64,000 bases of DNA from Trichoplax adhaerens (Eukaryota > Placozoa > Uniplacotomia > Trichoplacea > Trichoplacidae): assembly GCF_000150275.1 (NCBI RefSeq), contig NW_002060943.1, forward strand, positions 5,049,950 to 5,113,949, written 5' to 3'. Positions 27,199-40,003 of this stretch are shown in pieces. Within the stretch, counting starts at the first letter, position 1; each line of letters starts with the position of its first letter. A program made the position numbers and the translations under genes. The notes below the pieces were generated by a model. That model worked only from the letters and a program-made list of their open reading frames with translations, had not been told where the DNA came from and made no database searches.

Positions 27199-30154
27199 AT
27201 GAATATCGACGACACTACAATATCGGAAGCGGAGATGAAACGGCAATTGGAAGATATGAAAGAAAGGGGCAATAAAATAACGAATGAGGTCAGTAATACT
27301 TCATGTTGATATAAATTGAAAAGTTATTTGTTAATATCGACCTGTTCGACTATAATCTCGTTACTTTAATATATAGTTGTTAGCCAAATGAACGATAGAT
27401 CTGTCCAGACTCGTAGATGATGTAATCAAGAGAAGTAAATTAGTACATTGCACATTAGTTCATAAACTAGTGATAGGCTTTATACTAATGATAGTAATGT
27501 TAATTACTTGTAATCTTTAAAACTATTGTGTTTATTTTAAAAATTTCGCTTTGTAGTCTCTAGATAGTACCAGGCGTATATTGGTGATAGCAGAGGAGGT
27601 ATGGTGACACTGAATGCGGTAGATACTAAAATAATCCAGCGAAATGATACTCTCTTGCACACCATTTGGGTATCGTTAATATATATTGTCATATATATCT
27701 TATAACGCAATCTGCCTGTAGTTCGATGGCGATGACAACGTTTATTTCTCATTAGTAAATGTTGAATATGATTATAGATGAGTTCCAGTCCATTTTCATA
27801 ACTCTATAACAATCTAATCTTCGGTTCATCTTGATAGACACATGGAATTGGTACAAAAACCTTGGAGACGCTGAATACGCAAGGGGGTTAGGGCTACTGT
27901 AATAGATAAATCTACCGTATAGCAATACCATGAAGGATTAAACAGTTAAATTTAAATATATTTTTATGCTAAATCTGACACATATCTTCGAAGAAGCAAA
28001 TTTAGCTATAGCTATAGCCTCAGTACAAAATAATACAAACATACCAGGTATCGGATAGGAAAATTAAAAGATATCATTAAGCTAAATCTAACATACTGGT
28101 ATGTCTTTGAGGAAACAAATTTAACTATAGAGCCAGTACAGAATACTACGAATATGTCATCTATCGGATAAGCAAATTAAAAGATATCATTATGCTAAAT
28201 CTAACATATATGTATCTTCGAGGAAGCAATTTTAGCTATAGCTCCAGTATAGAATAATACGGATATGCCACCTATCGGGTAGGCAAGTTAAAAAGATATC
28301 TTTAAGCTAAAAATCTTACATGTATCTTCGAGGAAGCAGTTTTAGTATTAGTACAGAAGAATACGAATATATCATCTGTTGAATAGGCAGCTCGTACTTA
28401 GGATGTTACAGCATCACAGTAACTTGGAGGAGTTAAAATACCCCAAACACCTAAGAGAACTTGCAGTCGGTTGTTAATTTTTTACCAATATCTTTATGGA
28501 TGAGTCTTAGCGACAGTAGGGCAGCACCTGATTAATACTAATTTTACTATAATTCTCTTATACTATCACAATAACCAGATAAGTTATGGAATATCATTCA
28601 GTATTCTGTATATAATATTTATTCCACTAATAATGTCTCTGCATTGTTAAAACATCGTTAACTACACAAATACTTATCTTACTAATATATAGAGCAAATT
28701 GATCGGATCGAGCAGAACATGGAGCAGATCAATGCCGATATGCATGAAGCCGAGAAAAATTTAACAAATTTAGAAAAGTGTTGTGGATTATGTGTTTGTC
28801 CATGGAAAAGGTATATGTCTACATGGTATTTCAACATATTTTATCCCATATGATACAATTTTCAAAAGCAGTTAGCTTAATAATTAACTATTGTACATGT
28901 CTATTTCTAATATCTGCTATAATGTAATATTATAGCATATGCTTCGCTTGAAAATTACTGTATTTTCTTAAAAGGATTACGGCTTAAATATTAAGCAAAG
29001 AACTGTGGTAGGGATTTTGTTAGTTGTAATGAATATTCATTATATCAAATTGAGCATTCCATAATATTTAGGACCGAAAATTTTGAAAAAAGCAAAGATT
29101 TTAAGAGAGTTTGGGGACCACAAAATGATGAAGTTGTAAATTATCAACCAGGTTAGGCCATATACTCAATTTAAATATACATTCGAAAAGCTTTATTTTG
29201 ACAATTCATTTCTTACCATGGTTATGGGACATCAATTCTAATTAAGAAATCTGTACGTAATTCCGATATCATATTCTACTAACAAGCCGAATATTATCTG
29301 CGAATCTCAACACAGTTTTACAATCTACTCTGACTTATCGCAACACCTCGCCTAACAAATTTATGTTACAAAATGGTAATTATATTCAGAGGTAACTACG
29401 GTATTTAGTTGAAAACTTTATCAGAGACTTTGGAAGTACTTCTGCAATACTAATCCAAATTCTTCTTTGCCAGTAATAATTTCCCATGATTAAAAATATC
29501 TACATTTACATCCACTTTGAATAGAGTTACGAACGATATACGTGAAGACGAAATGGATAGCAATCTCAGGTAAAAATAAAAAATCCGTAAATAGGTTGCG
29601 TTTGTATTTCGTTGATTGCTGATGTACTTCATTGTACTCTCGTAAATTTGTATTGACTTACAAGCATATTAAACCAAGTAATTAAATGGATTAAGAATTA
29701 ATAAAGGGTAAGATATTAGTGCAGCATTACAACAGCTATTTCTACATTTTTGTATGATTAGACAAGTGGGTGGATTAGTAAGCGATTTAAAATCAATGGC
29801 CGTGGATATGGGTAAAGAACTAGACAAACAAAATAAACAACTTTTCGCCATGAGTGAGAAGGTAACGATATTTAATTAGCCTAGAAATGATGCGAGTACT
29901 TTAACATTAACTATAGTATACCTATGCAGTAACATTACCTGCTATACTGTTTCATTAAGTAAGTATCAGAAGGATTTATAATCTATTTTATAATAACGAT
30001 GCCAAAATGATATTCCCTAAAATTGAAAAGCATAATGTGCTAAAAACTCATCCACTCAGCATGAATACTTTTATTACTGTCATAGGTGGACATGACTAGT
30101 GATCGAGTTGACGGTGCGAATGTAAGGGCAAAACGAATCTTACGTAATCAATAA
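27199..30154 (+). CDS. SNAP-25-type Qbc-SNARE, copy 2
   Basis: Nine plus-strand exons: 27199-27288, 27557-27598, 27838-27886, 28693-28810, 29072-29151, 29316-29391, 29525-29569, 29762-29861 and 30086-30154, encode 222 residues. The intron phases equal those of copy 1, and exons 2-5 and 7-9 have the same lengths. Differences are a six-residue longer N-terminus and a longer linker exon 6 (76 versus 52 nt). Zero-layer Gln residues are kept at 59 (LNTQGEQI) and 190 (LDKQNKQL). The palmitoylation cluster [10 protein letters not shown] is intact with four Cys. The C-terminus ILRNQ is shared with copy 1. It should act as a target-membrane SNARE. The diverged Qc helix (QLFAMSEK where copy 1 has QIGRIENK) suggests different partners or kinetics. 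Intron 3 contains a 112-bp tandem array. Confidence 0.95.
27968..28393. repeat. Tandem array of about 112 bp x 3.8 in copy 2 intron 3
   Basis: Units start at about 27968, 28081, 28193 and 28305. Each begins GCTAAATCTNACA-like, then has ATCTTCGAGGAAGCA and ATCGGATAGGCAA-like blocks. Units differ by roughly 10-20 percent, and the last one is partial. Confidence 0.88.
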
Positions 30155-33100
30155 CAATATTTTCATAATTAATCACACCTTAATATACTTCCATGAGAAC
30201 AAGTTCTAAAATTTTAGTTGGCGTACGTTAAATAAATTTGTGACGACATTATTATAAACGATTCTCGAAAAATGTCTTTGTATCCTAGCTCGTACTGAAT
30301 TATACGTATGCACACAGCAAAATAAGGCAAGCTAACCTCCAGTGTTGAATATTATGTTACATGATCATATTCATAATTATTTATGACTTTAACGCTAGAA
30401 ACTAATATTGTAATTAGCAATAATATTGAGGGATTTAAAGTTACAAGGCTCTATAATTTTAGTTTTAAATTTACTTTGACAATAATCATCCATTTCAGCT
30501 GCTAAATATCTACTTAAGATGGATATCTCCGAAAAATAATTTTTTAATCCATATATTGTCGTTTACAAAGTTTATTAATCTATCGATTTTAAAGCTAATA
30601 CTCAGGGCTGATTTAGTAAAGCTACCTTGCACCAATTTACTCAATTCTAGCTTTCAATGATATTCAACGCTCTGTGTGGTCAACAAATTAAGACGACATC
30701 CTTGACTTGTCGTTTTCAGACCAACGTTTGAAACTGATTTAGTACAATTGCTTTTAAGCAAGATTATTAACCTTTTGTCTGTAAGAAATGTAGTATTTAT
30801 ACGGTTGTAGGAGTAGATTGCATAAGTAATAGGTGGAGAGATCTAGGCTTTATGGAAATTATTCAGTTGCTACCTCTAGTGATCCATTAAGACGACATTT
30901 TTAATTAGTGATTACTACCAAGTCATTACTTAATTGAAGAAGAATAATACTTTTACAATAAAAACCTATTCATAAAGCTTCTATCTAGCAAAATGAATAC
31001 CACTAGTAATGCTAATGTTATATTTATATATCACGCTATCTGAACGTGCTCTTGATGAATAAAATATCATTTCAAATAGCAATTTTTATGTCGCACTGAC
31101 TAATTATAACTAAAGATCTACCAGAGATAGGTAGTTTTATATTAATTTAACCTACAATATGCGACAACATTTCCATTTATAAGAGTGTCTATTTAGTAGA
31201 ACGAACAAGAATGGCTAAACTGATGTAGTATTTTTAAACTAGACTATCCAATTGCCCTTGTTACGGATTAAAATATCGTTTAAAATGATATTTTTTATGT
31301 CCTACTAGACTCTTACTATAAGTACTACCAAACTGTAATTGATATTCGTAAAAAGAATATTTAAATTTAATCGGTAGACGCTATATCTTTGTAATTATAA
31401 TCATTCCTAAAGGTTTTTGTCGATCCATCAACTGTTTTTAAATTTCGAAATAATTCCAAATCTGACATTTTTCTATGAAGAAATAATGGCTAGTTATGTA
31501 CTTTAGGCTCAGTGTATTAAAATATGAGAGAGTTAAACATTTAATTCTATGCTGGATGCTTAAGAAATAAAAGCACTAAAGTGTCTGATTCAATATTCTA
31601 ATGTATTTGTCCAGTAAAGATTATCTGTAATATTATACTCTGAATACTTTGTTGTGATACTATGATTTCAATTCTTTTATTATGTCTATTGCTAAAAGAG
31701 TTATTAACAATATTACTTCCTGAATACTATGTTATCATTGTAGTTTTTCGGTTTTGCAGGATATTCGTAAAAGGGTTCTTTACTAGTATTACATTTAGAG
31801 TGCTCCGTTATGGCTTTACTATTTCAGTTTGCCAGTTAATTTATATGATGGGCTTTTTTTAATATTATATTCCAAATTTTTGTTATGCTTTAGTATGGAT
31901 AGCGTATTTCAACTTTCTTGTGTACTTATACAATAGGAATTCTTAAGTCATATTATACTTTGAGGACTAGTACCGTTGTAAAAAATCTTCCTAATAATAT
32001 TGAACGCCAAGAACTTAGTTCATTTCCGTAACAATATTTCTTAATAATATTATACTTTCTGCTGCTACGTAGCAATTTCTTGTGATATTATATTCTAAGT
32101 GTTATTTTGCAATTTCAATATCACTCGACGCAATAGCATAGTGTTTGTCATAATTAATAAAGATATGCCGTAATATAACTATTTACATTGTATGTTGGTA
32201 CTCAATATCTTGTCTATAGACAACGATTCCCTGATTAATCTTTAGTATTTTAGGCGTAGGTTTGGGATAGGACTTTCATAGCATTTTAGCGTATGCTACA
32301 TTCTGCGATACTGCGAATACTTTACAATTTCTTGCTAAGCTACGATTTATCCAAGCATGAAAGAGTACGATCATCTAAACTTGATTTTGTGTTACCAGTT
32401 ACCATATTTTTAAGTTTTAGTATAGTGATCTATTTTTAACTTTATTAACAATATGCAGACAAAATTCTGATACAATTCCTTGATCCGATTTGGCTATAAA
32501 GCAACCCCCAGTCTAACGAGATTAACCTTAATGGAAGGTTATATTGATTATTCATGAATAATAGCTGAATGTTATCAATTGAAATATACTAACCAAGATC
32601 TATCGTGAGATCTATAGTATGGTGGTATTGCTCTACCTTTAGACTGAGATATCTGACTTATTGACTAAAAATAAATGAATACACTGTATTAATAATACTT
32701 ATCAAGAAGGTTAGAAGCGCACAATTCCATTTTAAGAATACTATTGGGATTTACGTAAACTAAGTTATTAATTCATGAGTACTATCTTTTCAATACTACT
32801 TACAACATAATTTGATGACATACCCTTAATATAGATTGATATATTTCCAAATATATCCAATTTTACGATTGCGAAATATCATTTCTATGACTCATTTTAA
32901 TTTGATTCATTTTCAAATACCAAGAAATCACACGAAATCATACAAAAAATGAATACGGATTAATTTTACAAGCGAAGTGATATCAAATGAATAGAATAAA
33001 TTCCATTAATTACAATAAACATGAAGAAAAGCATCTAGTGATTACATGATCTTTTCTTTTACCTACGATAGCCATTTCATCACATGGTGTTCAAATTTGC

Positions 33101-33169
33101 AAACGTTTGGCTTAATTGCAGGCTACATTTCAGGTGTTTTTAGTTTTATTAATATTGAAAAGGGTGATT
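30155..33169. other. Gap after SNARE copy 2
   Basis: Very AT-rich. A poly(A) signal AATAAA lies at 30231-30236, 77 bp after the copy 2 stop. The 66-codon frame at 31662-31862 is hydrophobic but lacks splice or family support. No gene was found. Confidence 0.5.
30231..30236 (+). promoter_or_regulatory. Poly(A) signal of SNARE copy 2
   Basis: The canonical AATAAA hexamer lies 77 bp 3' of the stop codon. Confidence 0.55.
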
Positions 33170-34306
33170 ATGAATCAAAGTTTGTTTTTAAAATTGATAT
33201 TAATTGTAGTTATGCAAGGTAATATCAAAAACTTTTTAGCTTTATAAATGTTGCAAGAGGTATTCTGGAAATGTGCCTATTTTAATAACTGCTATTAGTC
33301 ATAGTCTTCTGAGCAAAGTCCGAGACAATATTATTAATTCTAAGGAAATTATTTATGCATGTCCTCCATAAATATGTTAAATGCTAACAATAATTGTAGT
33401 CTTACCAGTAAACCAATATATTTTTAGTTTTATTTCGCTATTATAAAGACTATTATATCGCATATATCGAATATTATTGTAGAATTAGTATTAGTCTTGA
33501 TTTTACAATGAAGAACTCAGTATATTGTTTATTAATGCCATAAAGTTTATTCTAAAATGATTTCCAATTTGATACTATTTCTAAGAGTAAAAGTCTAGTA
33601 ATGAGCAATACTGAATTTTACTTCCTTCTCCTCCAATCAGGTATATATATTTCTGCTTACTTCGGAGTTGTAGGCCAGCACACTTTAAAGTTAGCATTAG
33701 AAGAAAAATTCTTAAGATAACATTTAATCGTATCCATTTTACTAGAAGCTATTCGTTCAATATCCACTTACGCCTTAGTCATACTAAGTAGTTGGCGATT
33801 AAGGTATAAGTCACAACTTACTGCTTTGTCGATCAGCTAGAGAGGGTAAAATTAGTATCTGAAAAGCCTCAACTACTTACGTCATCAGTACTTTTACGTT
33901 GAAGAAAGGTAAAAGGAATAGTTCCATCATCAAAATATCCAAAAATTGTGCTCAGTTCGTTTCAAAACTGTATGATACAAATTCACAAAAGGACATTTTA
34001 TTGCATTGATTATTGACGGCAGTGATTCATTAATATTGTCTTAATAGCAGAATGAGAATAAGTGCGCTGAAATTCTTTAGGAATTGATCATATCAAAGGA
34101 TTAAAATAGATCTATCACTAATTACCATTGTTTTATTGTCGAGATTTTGTTTTAATATAATCATTTTTCTAAGACATCTCATCCATCAGCCGCAACAATA
34201 CCATCAAATAATCATTAATGAAAGTAACCAAAGAGTGGAACAAGAAGAGGCGTCTAATCCAATTTTGTATATTGTTTGCAATCCTTGGCAAAGGTGTACG
34301 TATTGA
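33170..34306 (+). CDS. Possible small single-pass membrane protein, incomplete model
   Basis: Three pieces suggest a gene between SNARE copies 2 and 3. At 33170-33218 an ATG starts a signal-peptide-like sequence (MNQSLFLKLILIVVMQ) ending in a GTAATA donor in phase 1. At 33641-33689 an acceptor after a pyrimidine run (CCTTCTCCTCCAATCAG) opens a matching phase-1 frame. At 34110-34306 a 65-codon open frame, preceded by AAAATAG, contains a hydrophobic stretch (TIVLLSRFCFNIIIFL) and a polar tail ending NPWQRCTY before TGA. I could not join the middle part reliably and recognise no family. Chance open frames of this size are possible in such AT-rich DNA. Treat as a hint only. Confidence 0.27.
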
Positions 34307-34386
34307 TTAAAATTAGAGGCACTTTTATGATAAAAAATATAAGTGGAGGAGGAAAAGGAAGAGACATTTAGGTCGGGTAGTAAATT

Positions 34387-37300
34387 ATGGATATGGCATC
34401 GGATGAAGAAATCAGACGAGAACTAGAAAAAATGGAAGCAAAAGGCAGTCATATTCTTAATCAAGTTAGTAAACTTTGAAATTAAATTAATAGTTTTAGC
34501 ACTGACTATCAACTACTGAAAATAAATGAAATTGTTCAATAGTTGATTTAGCCATTATGTAAACTCTCATTGGGGTATTGTAAATAGTTTTCATGGTATT
34601 ACTTGCGAATACCCTGCTAATGCTTTTTATTTTTCCATATGGATGGTATTTAAATGTGAAGAAAAGCCAAATCGAAATTTGATACTCATTCTTTTAATAC
34701 AAGCATAATATTTTGATAGTGTAATAACTCTATTTCCCTATTAAATTGTTAATGTTGCTATCAGAAATCATCACTCATTTCGGCTCTTACATTATGATTA
34801 AATCTATCTTTTCTTAAATATGAATTTTATCTCAGTAGAATAAACAGTTTAATTTTTTTGGAGGGGAGAAAGTTGCTGAAGCATTTGATAAATTCAGAAT
34901 TATTGGCCGTAATAAATAGTTAGTGCACTACTGTATACTACGATATATCTGTTGGGATTGCTTTATTCATTGAATCTATTGCCCTCTGTGAATAACACAT
35001 ACGATCTGAGATGGATTCATTTATTTCGACAGCTATGAATATTCTTTATAATCTAATATAGGATGCAATCTCAAGTCGCAGTAAGCTATCCTTAAAAAAA
35101 GAAGCTAATTCACTCTCTACATTATAATTGCTACTTTATCTTGATAATACTTCCCAAGTATTGGATATTAAATATCTAATTTTCACACTAGTTTACTTGC
35201 TGTTCATAAAGTAATTTATCGTTCAATTGAGTGTCTCGCTGACTTTATTAAAGGCAAGTTCATCTTCATTGTTTTTTTCTTCTTCTGTAAGATAGTTCCA
35301 TCATGACTGGTAAAATTAACCTGAGGCAGTTCAGTATAGGCTACTAATATTTCTTATATATTACTTTATTATAGCAACTTCATGTAGATTAATTTGATAT
35401 ATCGATCAACTGATGATTGAATGGCATCGAAGCCATCGATATTTTAAGAGGCTACTATCATTTCTTACGTATTATTTTATTGCAATAAACTTCATGTAGA
35501 TGAATTTGATATATTGATCAACTAATGATTGAGTGGCATCGAAGCTTTAGATAATTTAAGGACTCTACTAGCGATATTTCATTTTTATTTCCGAATAACA
35601 CAATTACAAGCTCCCAGCTTTATTTTTTTTTTTATCTCTACAAGATTTTTTATTTTAGATATAGATTAAATCGTAACTATTAGGCTATTGAAAGATCAGC
35701 AATGTAAACCTTTTGCACAGATCTCTACTAGGCAATTCAGTAGATATAGCCTATATTAAGCTTAATCTAACAGCAGTTCAAGAAATCATGAGAAGAATTC
35801 GAAACCTTAATGGATTATATATAACCAGCAAAACTTAACTCGGTTAACCATCAGGTTGATTCAATATTGACCTGATTTACTGCTAATTTAGATATTCCTA
35901 GGCGTGTTAGAAATATTTCTCGTATTTCTATACTCACTTTAACTGTTGTTATATAGAGATCTTTTGTACTATGCGCTATTAGCTCACGATTTATGTATCC
36001 ATTTTACACGCTATAGAAATCAAAGATAGTATGCTATAGGAGACTATCGTAAAATAAATGGCAATTGCCTAACCGTAAAACTGATCACTGTTAAGGGAGA
36101 AACCTCAAGAGGGACCTTTCATTAATATTGATAACGTTAATTGCAGTCAAAATTGTTTACGTATACCATCCATCAGCAACATAGATAAATGAAGTATAAC
36201 ATGAATAGGCTTACAAAAGGAGAAAATAGTTACATAGGTTTAGCAGAATATTACACGAGCAGTAGCATCAGTTATAGCTAAAATTTAAATGTGGATAAAT
36301 ATAGTTAGTGAATAAAGATAAGCTTAATCACAACCTTCAGATCCAAGATTAGTTACCGTAGCTATATATATCTATAGTAAAATGTATAACTAATTATACT
36401 CGTATCTCGATATACTTTTTCTGTTTCTTTAATTAATTATATAGCTTAGGAAAAACTAATAATATTGCTTCTTCTATTATATTATTTGTCATTATCGTCG
36501 CTACTAGAGAATGTGATATACAATATTTACATAGACTTAAAAATGAAAAGGTTGTGATTATGTGTATGCGGCAGCTTTAATTAATTTTATAGTCGCATCG
36601 TTGTAAGCGTTTTTATTCAATTTTGATCCTATTCGTAGCAGAAATGGACGTTTGCATTGGAATGCGCGTACAGTCGATATATATTCTGCATTGTAAATAA
36701 GTATTATAGTTTTACGCTTCTTTAAATAATTAATTTTATTTCTTTTATATCTGCTACATCATTACACATTTATCGTCAGGCTAACATGTCTAGTATGATG
36801 TCACCTAAAGTACACTACATGCATATATTTCCTTCGGTGCTTTTCATTAAATTAGAGTTAATTCATAGCACATACGTTAGAGTTTATGATGATATTTGTT
36901 TGATCCTATCCACACAAAGTATACTTCTTTCTTAGATATTGTACAAGTATTGAAAGGCTTCGGACTCTTAGTCTTGGTAAACATCACCATGACTGGAAAA
37001 GTTACCAGCATATTCCATTTTAAATTTTATTTAAATGTTGTATTACAGATTATAAGCGAGAAATAACTGTGATACTTGTATCCTCAATTTATACCAACAT
37101 ACAGTATCATACAAGAAAGCTGCTTTTATGCAATAGTGTAAAATCAAGATTATTTCTTCTAGATAATTTCATTAAAACTACCCCTGTTTCAAAAATTATT
37201 TATTTCATATCCAGGAAGTATTTTGAAATCTATTGGACTCCTATCATCATTAAAATAGTACATCTTTATTACAAATAGCTCATGGTATTATTTTATTGTT

Positions 37301-40003
37301 CGAAATGACTAACAAACATTTCTCCTACTATTTTTCTTTTGACGTTATTCGCTTCTGCAGTCATTGGAAATAACAAGAAATTTAGTTACTTTAACTCAGC
37401 AGGTATTAACTATTGTCATTTTATTCGTACATTACATTTCTAGTTATTTTGTATCTATATTTAAATAATATTTATGTTGTGATTAAGAAAATTTAAAGAG
37501 TGAGTCATTGTCAATTTTTTGATACTGTATGATTGTGCATATGTACATTTAACCAGTTGAGGCATTAAAATTTTATTTAGTGTGATCAGGTTAAAGTTCT
37601 AGTCTACTACGATAATCGATAAATCTAATGGAATGATTTTATGCTATATAGTTATTATAATTTCTATCTCTTTTCATCAAATTATTTCTTTCCACTTCAA
37701 TAATTACAATGCAGACAGAAGCAATTGGATCACAAACTCTCGTTGTTTTAAATGAACAAGGAGGTAATGCTTATTTAATTTATAATTCTTATTAATCAAG
37801 GCCGATGTGAATTAAACGTTTACTTTCTGTTATTGATCAGATAAAATAAATTCAGTCTCATCGATTTTTCTTCGCAAAAACTTAGAATATTAGTAACCCT
37901 TTAAAAAAGATTTAAATTTTCTTTCTTTACTGTTATATTTGTAGATAAAGTCCAAGTACTTTAAAGTCAGATTTTTAATTGTATCTTATGACGGCATAGT
38001 TAGAAAAAATAGAATAAATTTTCTTTGTATAACCTATTAAGTAGCATGGCCTGATGCTATACGGTTTAGGATAGACTAATTTCATATTTTCTCCTTTAGT
38101 GTACGGTAGGCTTATAATTATTTTTTGGAAATTCTACTTTTAGTAAATATTATGTTTAAAAGATGCCATCTCAATCATAAAGATATTGTATATCCAATGC
38201 ACAGTTGCAGAATAATTTATCATACATTATAAGATCAAATATCGATGAATATCAACGAGTGTTATAAAAACATTATAGAGCAAGATTTATTTTCAGATAG
38301 AACACTAGATCTTATCATTTAAATTTTTGTAAAAGCAATTATGAGAAGAGTACTTGTCTATAATATTCCTTATCGTGTAGGAAAATTAACTCGAATAGAA
38401 GGGGGCATGGAAAATATTAACAACAACATGTCTGAAGCTGAAAAAAGTCTAGCTGATGTCGAAAAATGTTGCGGTATATGTCCCTTACCCTGGAGAAGGT
38501 GATAGATAGCATGGTAGATTAATTCTTTAAGATTAGCTATCTCCCACTTCATTAAGTCAAGTAGAGATTATTACATATTTTTATACTTAGTTATAAAATA
38601 AAGCCTAAAATTGAGCATACTTAATGCATGATATCTGTTCATATCTTACGTGATTTAGGACAGGAACTAATAACTTAAAAAAATATCGATATAGCACAAA
38701 AGAAATTTGTGATAAAATTAGCAAGAATCTTCCAGTTACTAAACAACCAGGTGCTGCATATTTAAGTAAGCTTTAAAAAAATTTAGAGTTATACTCTTGC
38801 TATAAATTTATCCTTTAATATCTTGTAAATGAACTCTTACAGTAATTGGGTATACTGGGGTTGAAAGATATTCATATTTATGGTTATACGATAATTATGT
38901 AATGATGCCATTGGGTTTCTTGCCTTTTTAACGTAATACGGCTTATTAGCCGAAGGTATAATTTAATGCCCTAATAAATCTCACGCTGTCTACATTTCCT
39001 TCTCTCTATAATGTGCTTTACATTTACGGATTGCAACTTTAATACGGTAGTTAAAATTGAACTTTAATTCCCTTGTAAATGTTATTTCGCCTATTTTCTC
39101 ATATTTGTATCATGTCATACCATCATTTCAACTGTAGTTAATATGAAAGTCTAATACTTTGGTAAATCTTGTGTTTTCTATATACTGCATGCTGTAATCA
39201 TAACTTTCTTTGAATTCTTTTGCTATAATTTGATTGGTTTCCTTTCAATTTTAGCAAATACGAGTGCGATCAGTAAATCCCAAGATAGCGATTATAATCA
39301 AAAGTATGTCCTTTGTTGTTTTGACATTACTACAATTGTCTACAGCTGTAGCGATAGATCATTTATATTGTAGATGATGTATAGGAACAATTTTAAACTA
39401 ATTTTTATCTATTGGCGCATATAGTATTTCCAACGACTTCAGAGAAATTAAGATAAATGAAGATTTACTGTAAGTAACAGCAAGTTGGATAAGTATTCCT
39501 GTTAAGAAAGATTAAAGTCATTATTTTAGAAGTGAATGCGTTTAACAGCTGTAAAAATGGCTTCCTAATTTTTCATTATTATTGCTCTATGTTTCTATGA
39601 TATATCTTCAATAACAATCTTATTAGCCGAGTTGAAGGCCACCTTGATAAATTGTGTATACAAGCTCGTACTATGACTGATCAACTAGATACACAAAATG
39701 AACAAATTGATCGAATTATTGACCAGGTAATATACTGTAACTAAGCTTCTAATTAATAACAACAAAATTTAAGCTTAAGGCTTATAAAAAGTATATCACA
39801 GCGCTAGAAGAAAGATGGGGATTAAATTAGTACTGTATAGAAATTTAGAAACGAAACAGATTCTAAAAATACTGGGATATATAATTTGATCTTGAATATT
39901 TTTGCAATTTTTACTTGTCGATCAAATATTATAGGCTGCACAGAACAGTGATCGCATCGGAAATGCAACCAAAAAGACTATTAAAATTTTACATAAATCT
40001 TGA
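34387..40003 (+). CDS. SNAP-25-type Qbc-SNARE, diverged copy 3
   Basis: Nine plus-strand exons: 34387-34464, 37361-37402, 37715-37763, 38381-38498, 38659-38750, 39255-39303, 39425-39469, 39627-39726 and 39935-40003, encode 213 residues. Intron phases are those of copies 1 and 2, which proves common descent by duplication. Zero-layer Gln residues remain at 55 (LNEQGGKL) and 181 (LDTQNEQI). The cysteine cluster has changed to KCCGICPLP, with three Cys instead of four. The linker (exons 5-6) and exon 7 (ISNDFREIKINEDLL) have lost the NDAREDEMD match. Both SNARE helices are open and complete, so it is probably functional with altered membrane anchoring or partners rather than a pseudogene. Intron 1 is unusually long (2.9 kb). 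Confidence 0.92.
35339..35560. repeat. Tandem duplication, about 111-bp unit, in copy 3 intron 1
   Basis: Copy 1 (35339-35448) and copy 2 (35450-35560) share blocks such as CTTCATGTAGAT, AATTTGATATAT and TGATCAACTNATGATTGA. Similarity is about 80-85 percent by eye. The sequence is unrelated to the 112-bp array in copy 2. Confidence 0.85.

Noticed and set aside
35061-35102. Candidate exon 2 of SNARE copy 3 (14 codons after an AG)
   Set aside because: The length fits but the sequence does not, and the donor would be GCTAAT. A perfect exon 2 (SLEITRNLVTLTQQ, GT donor) exists at 37361-37402.
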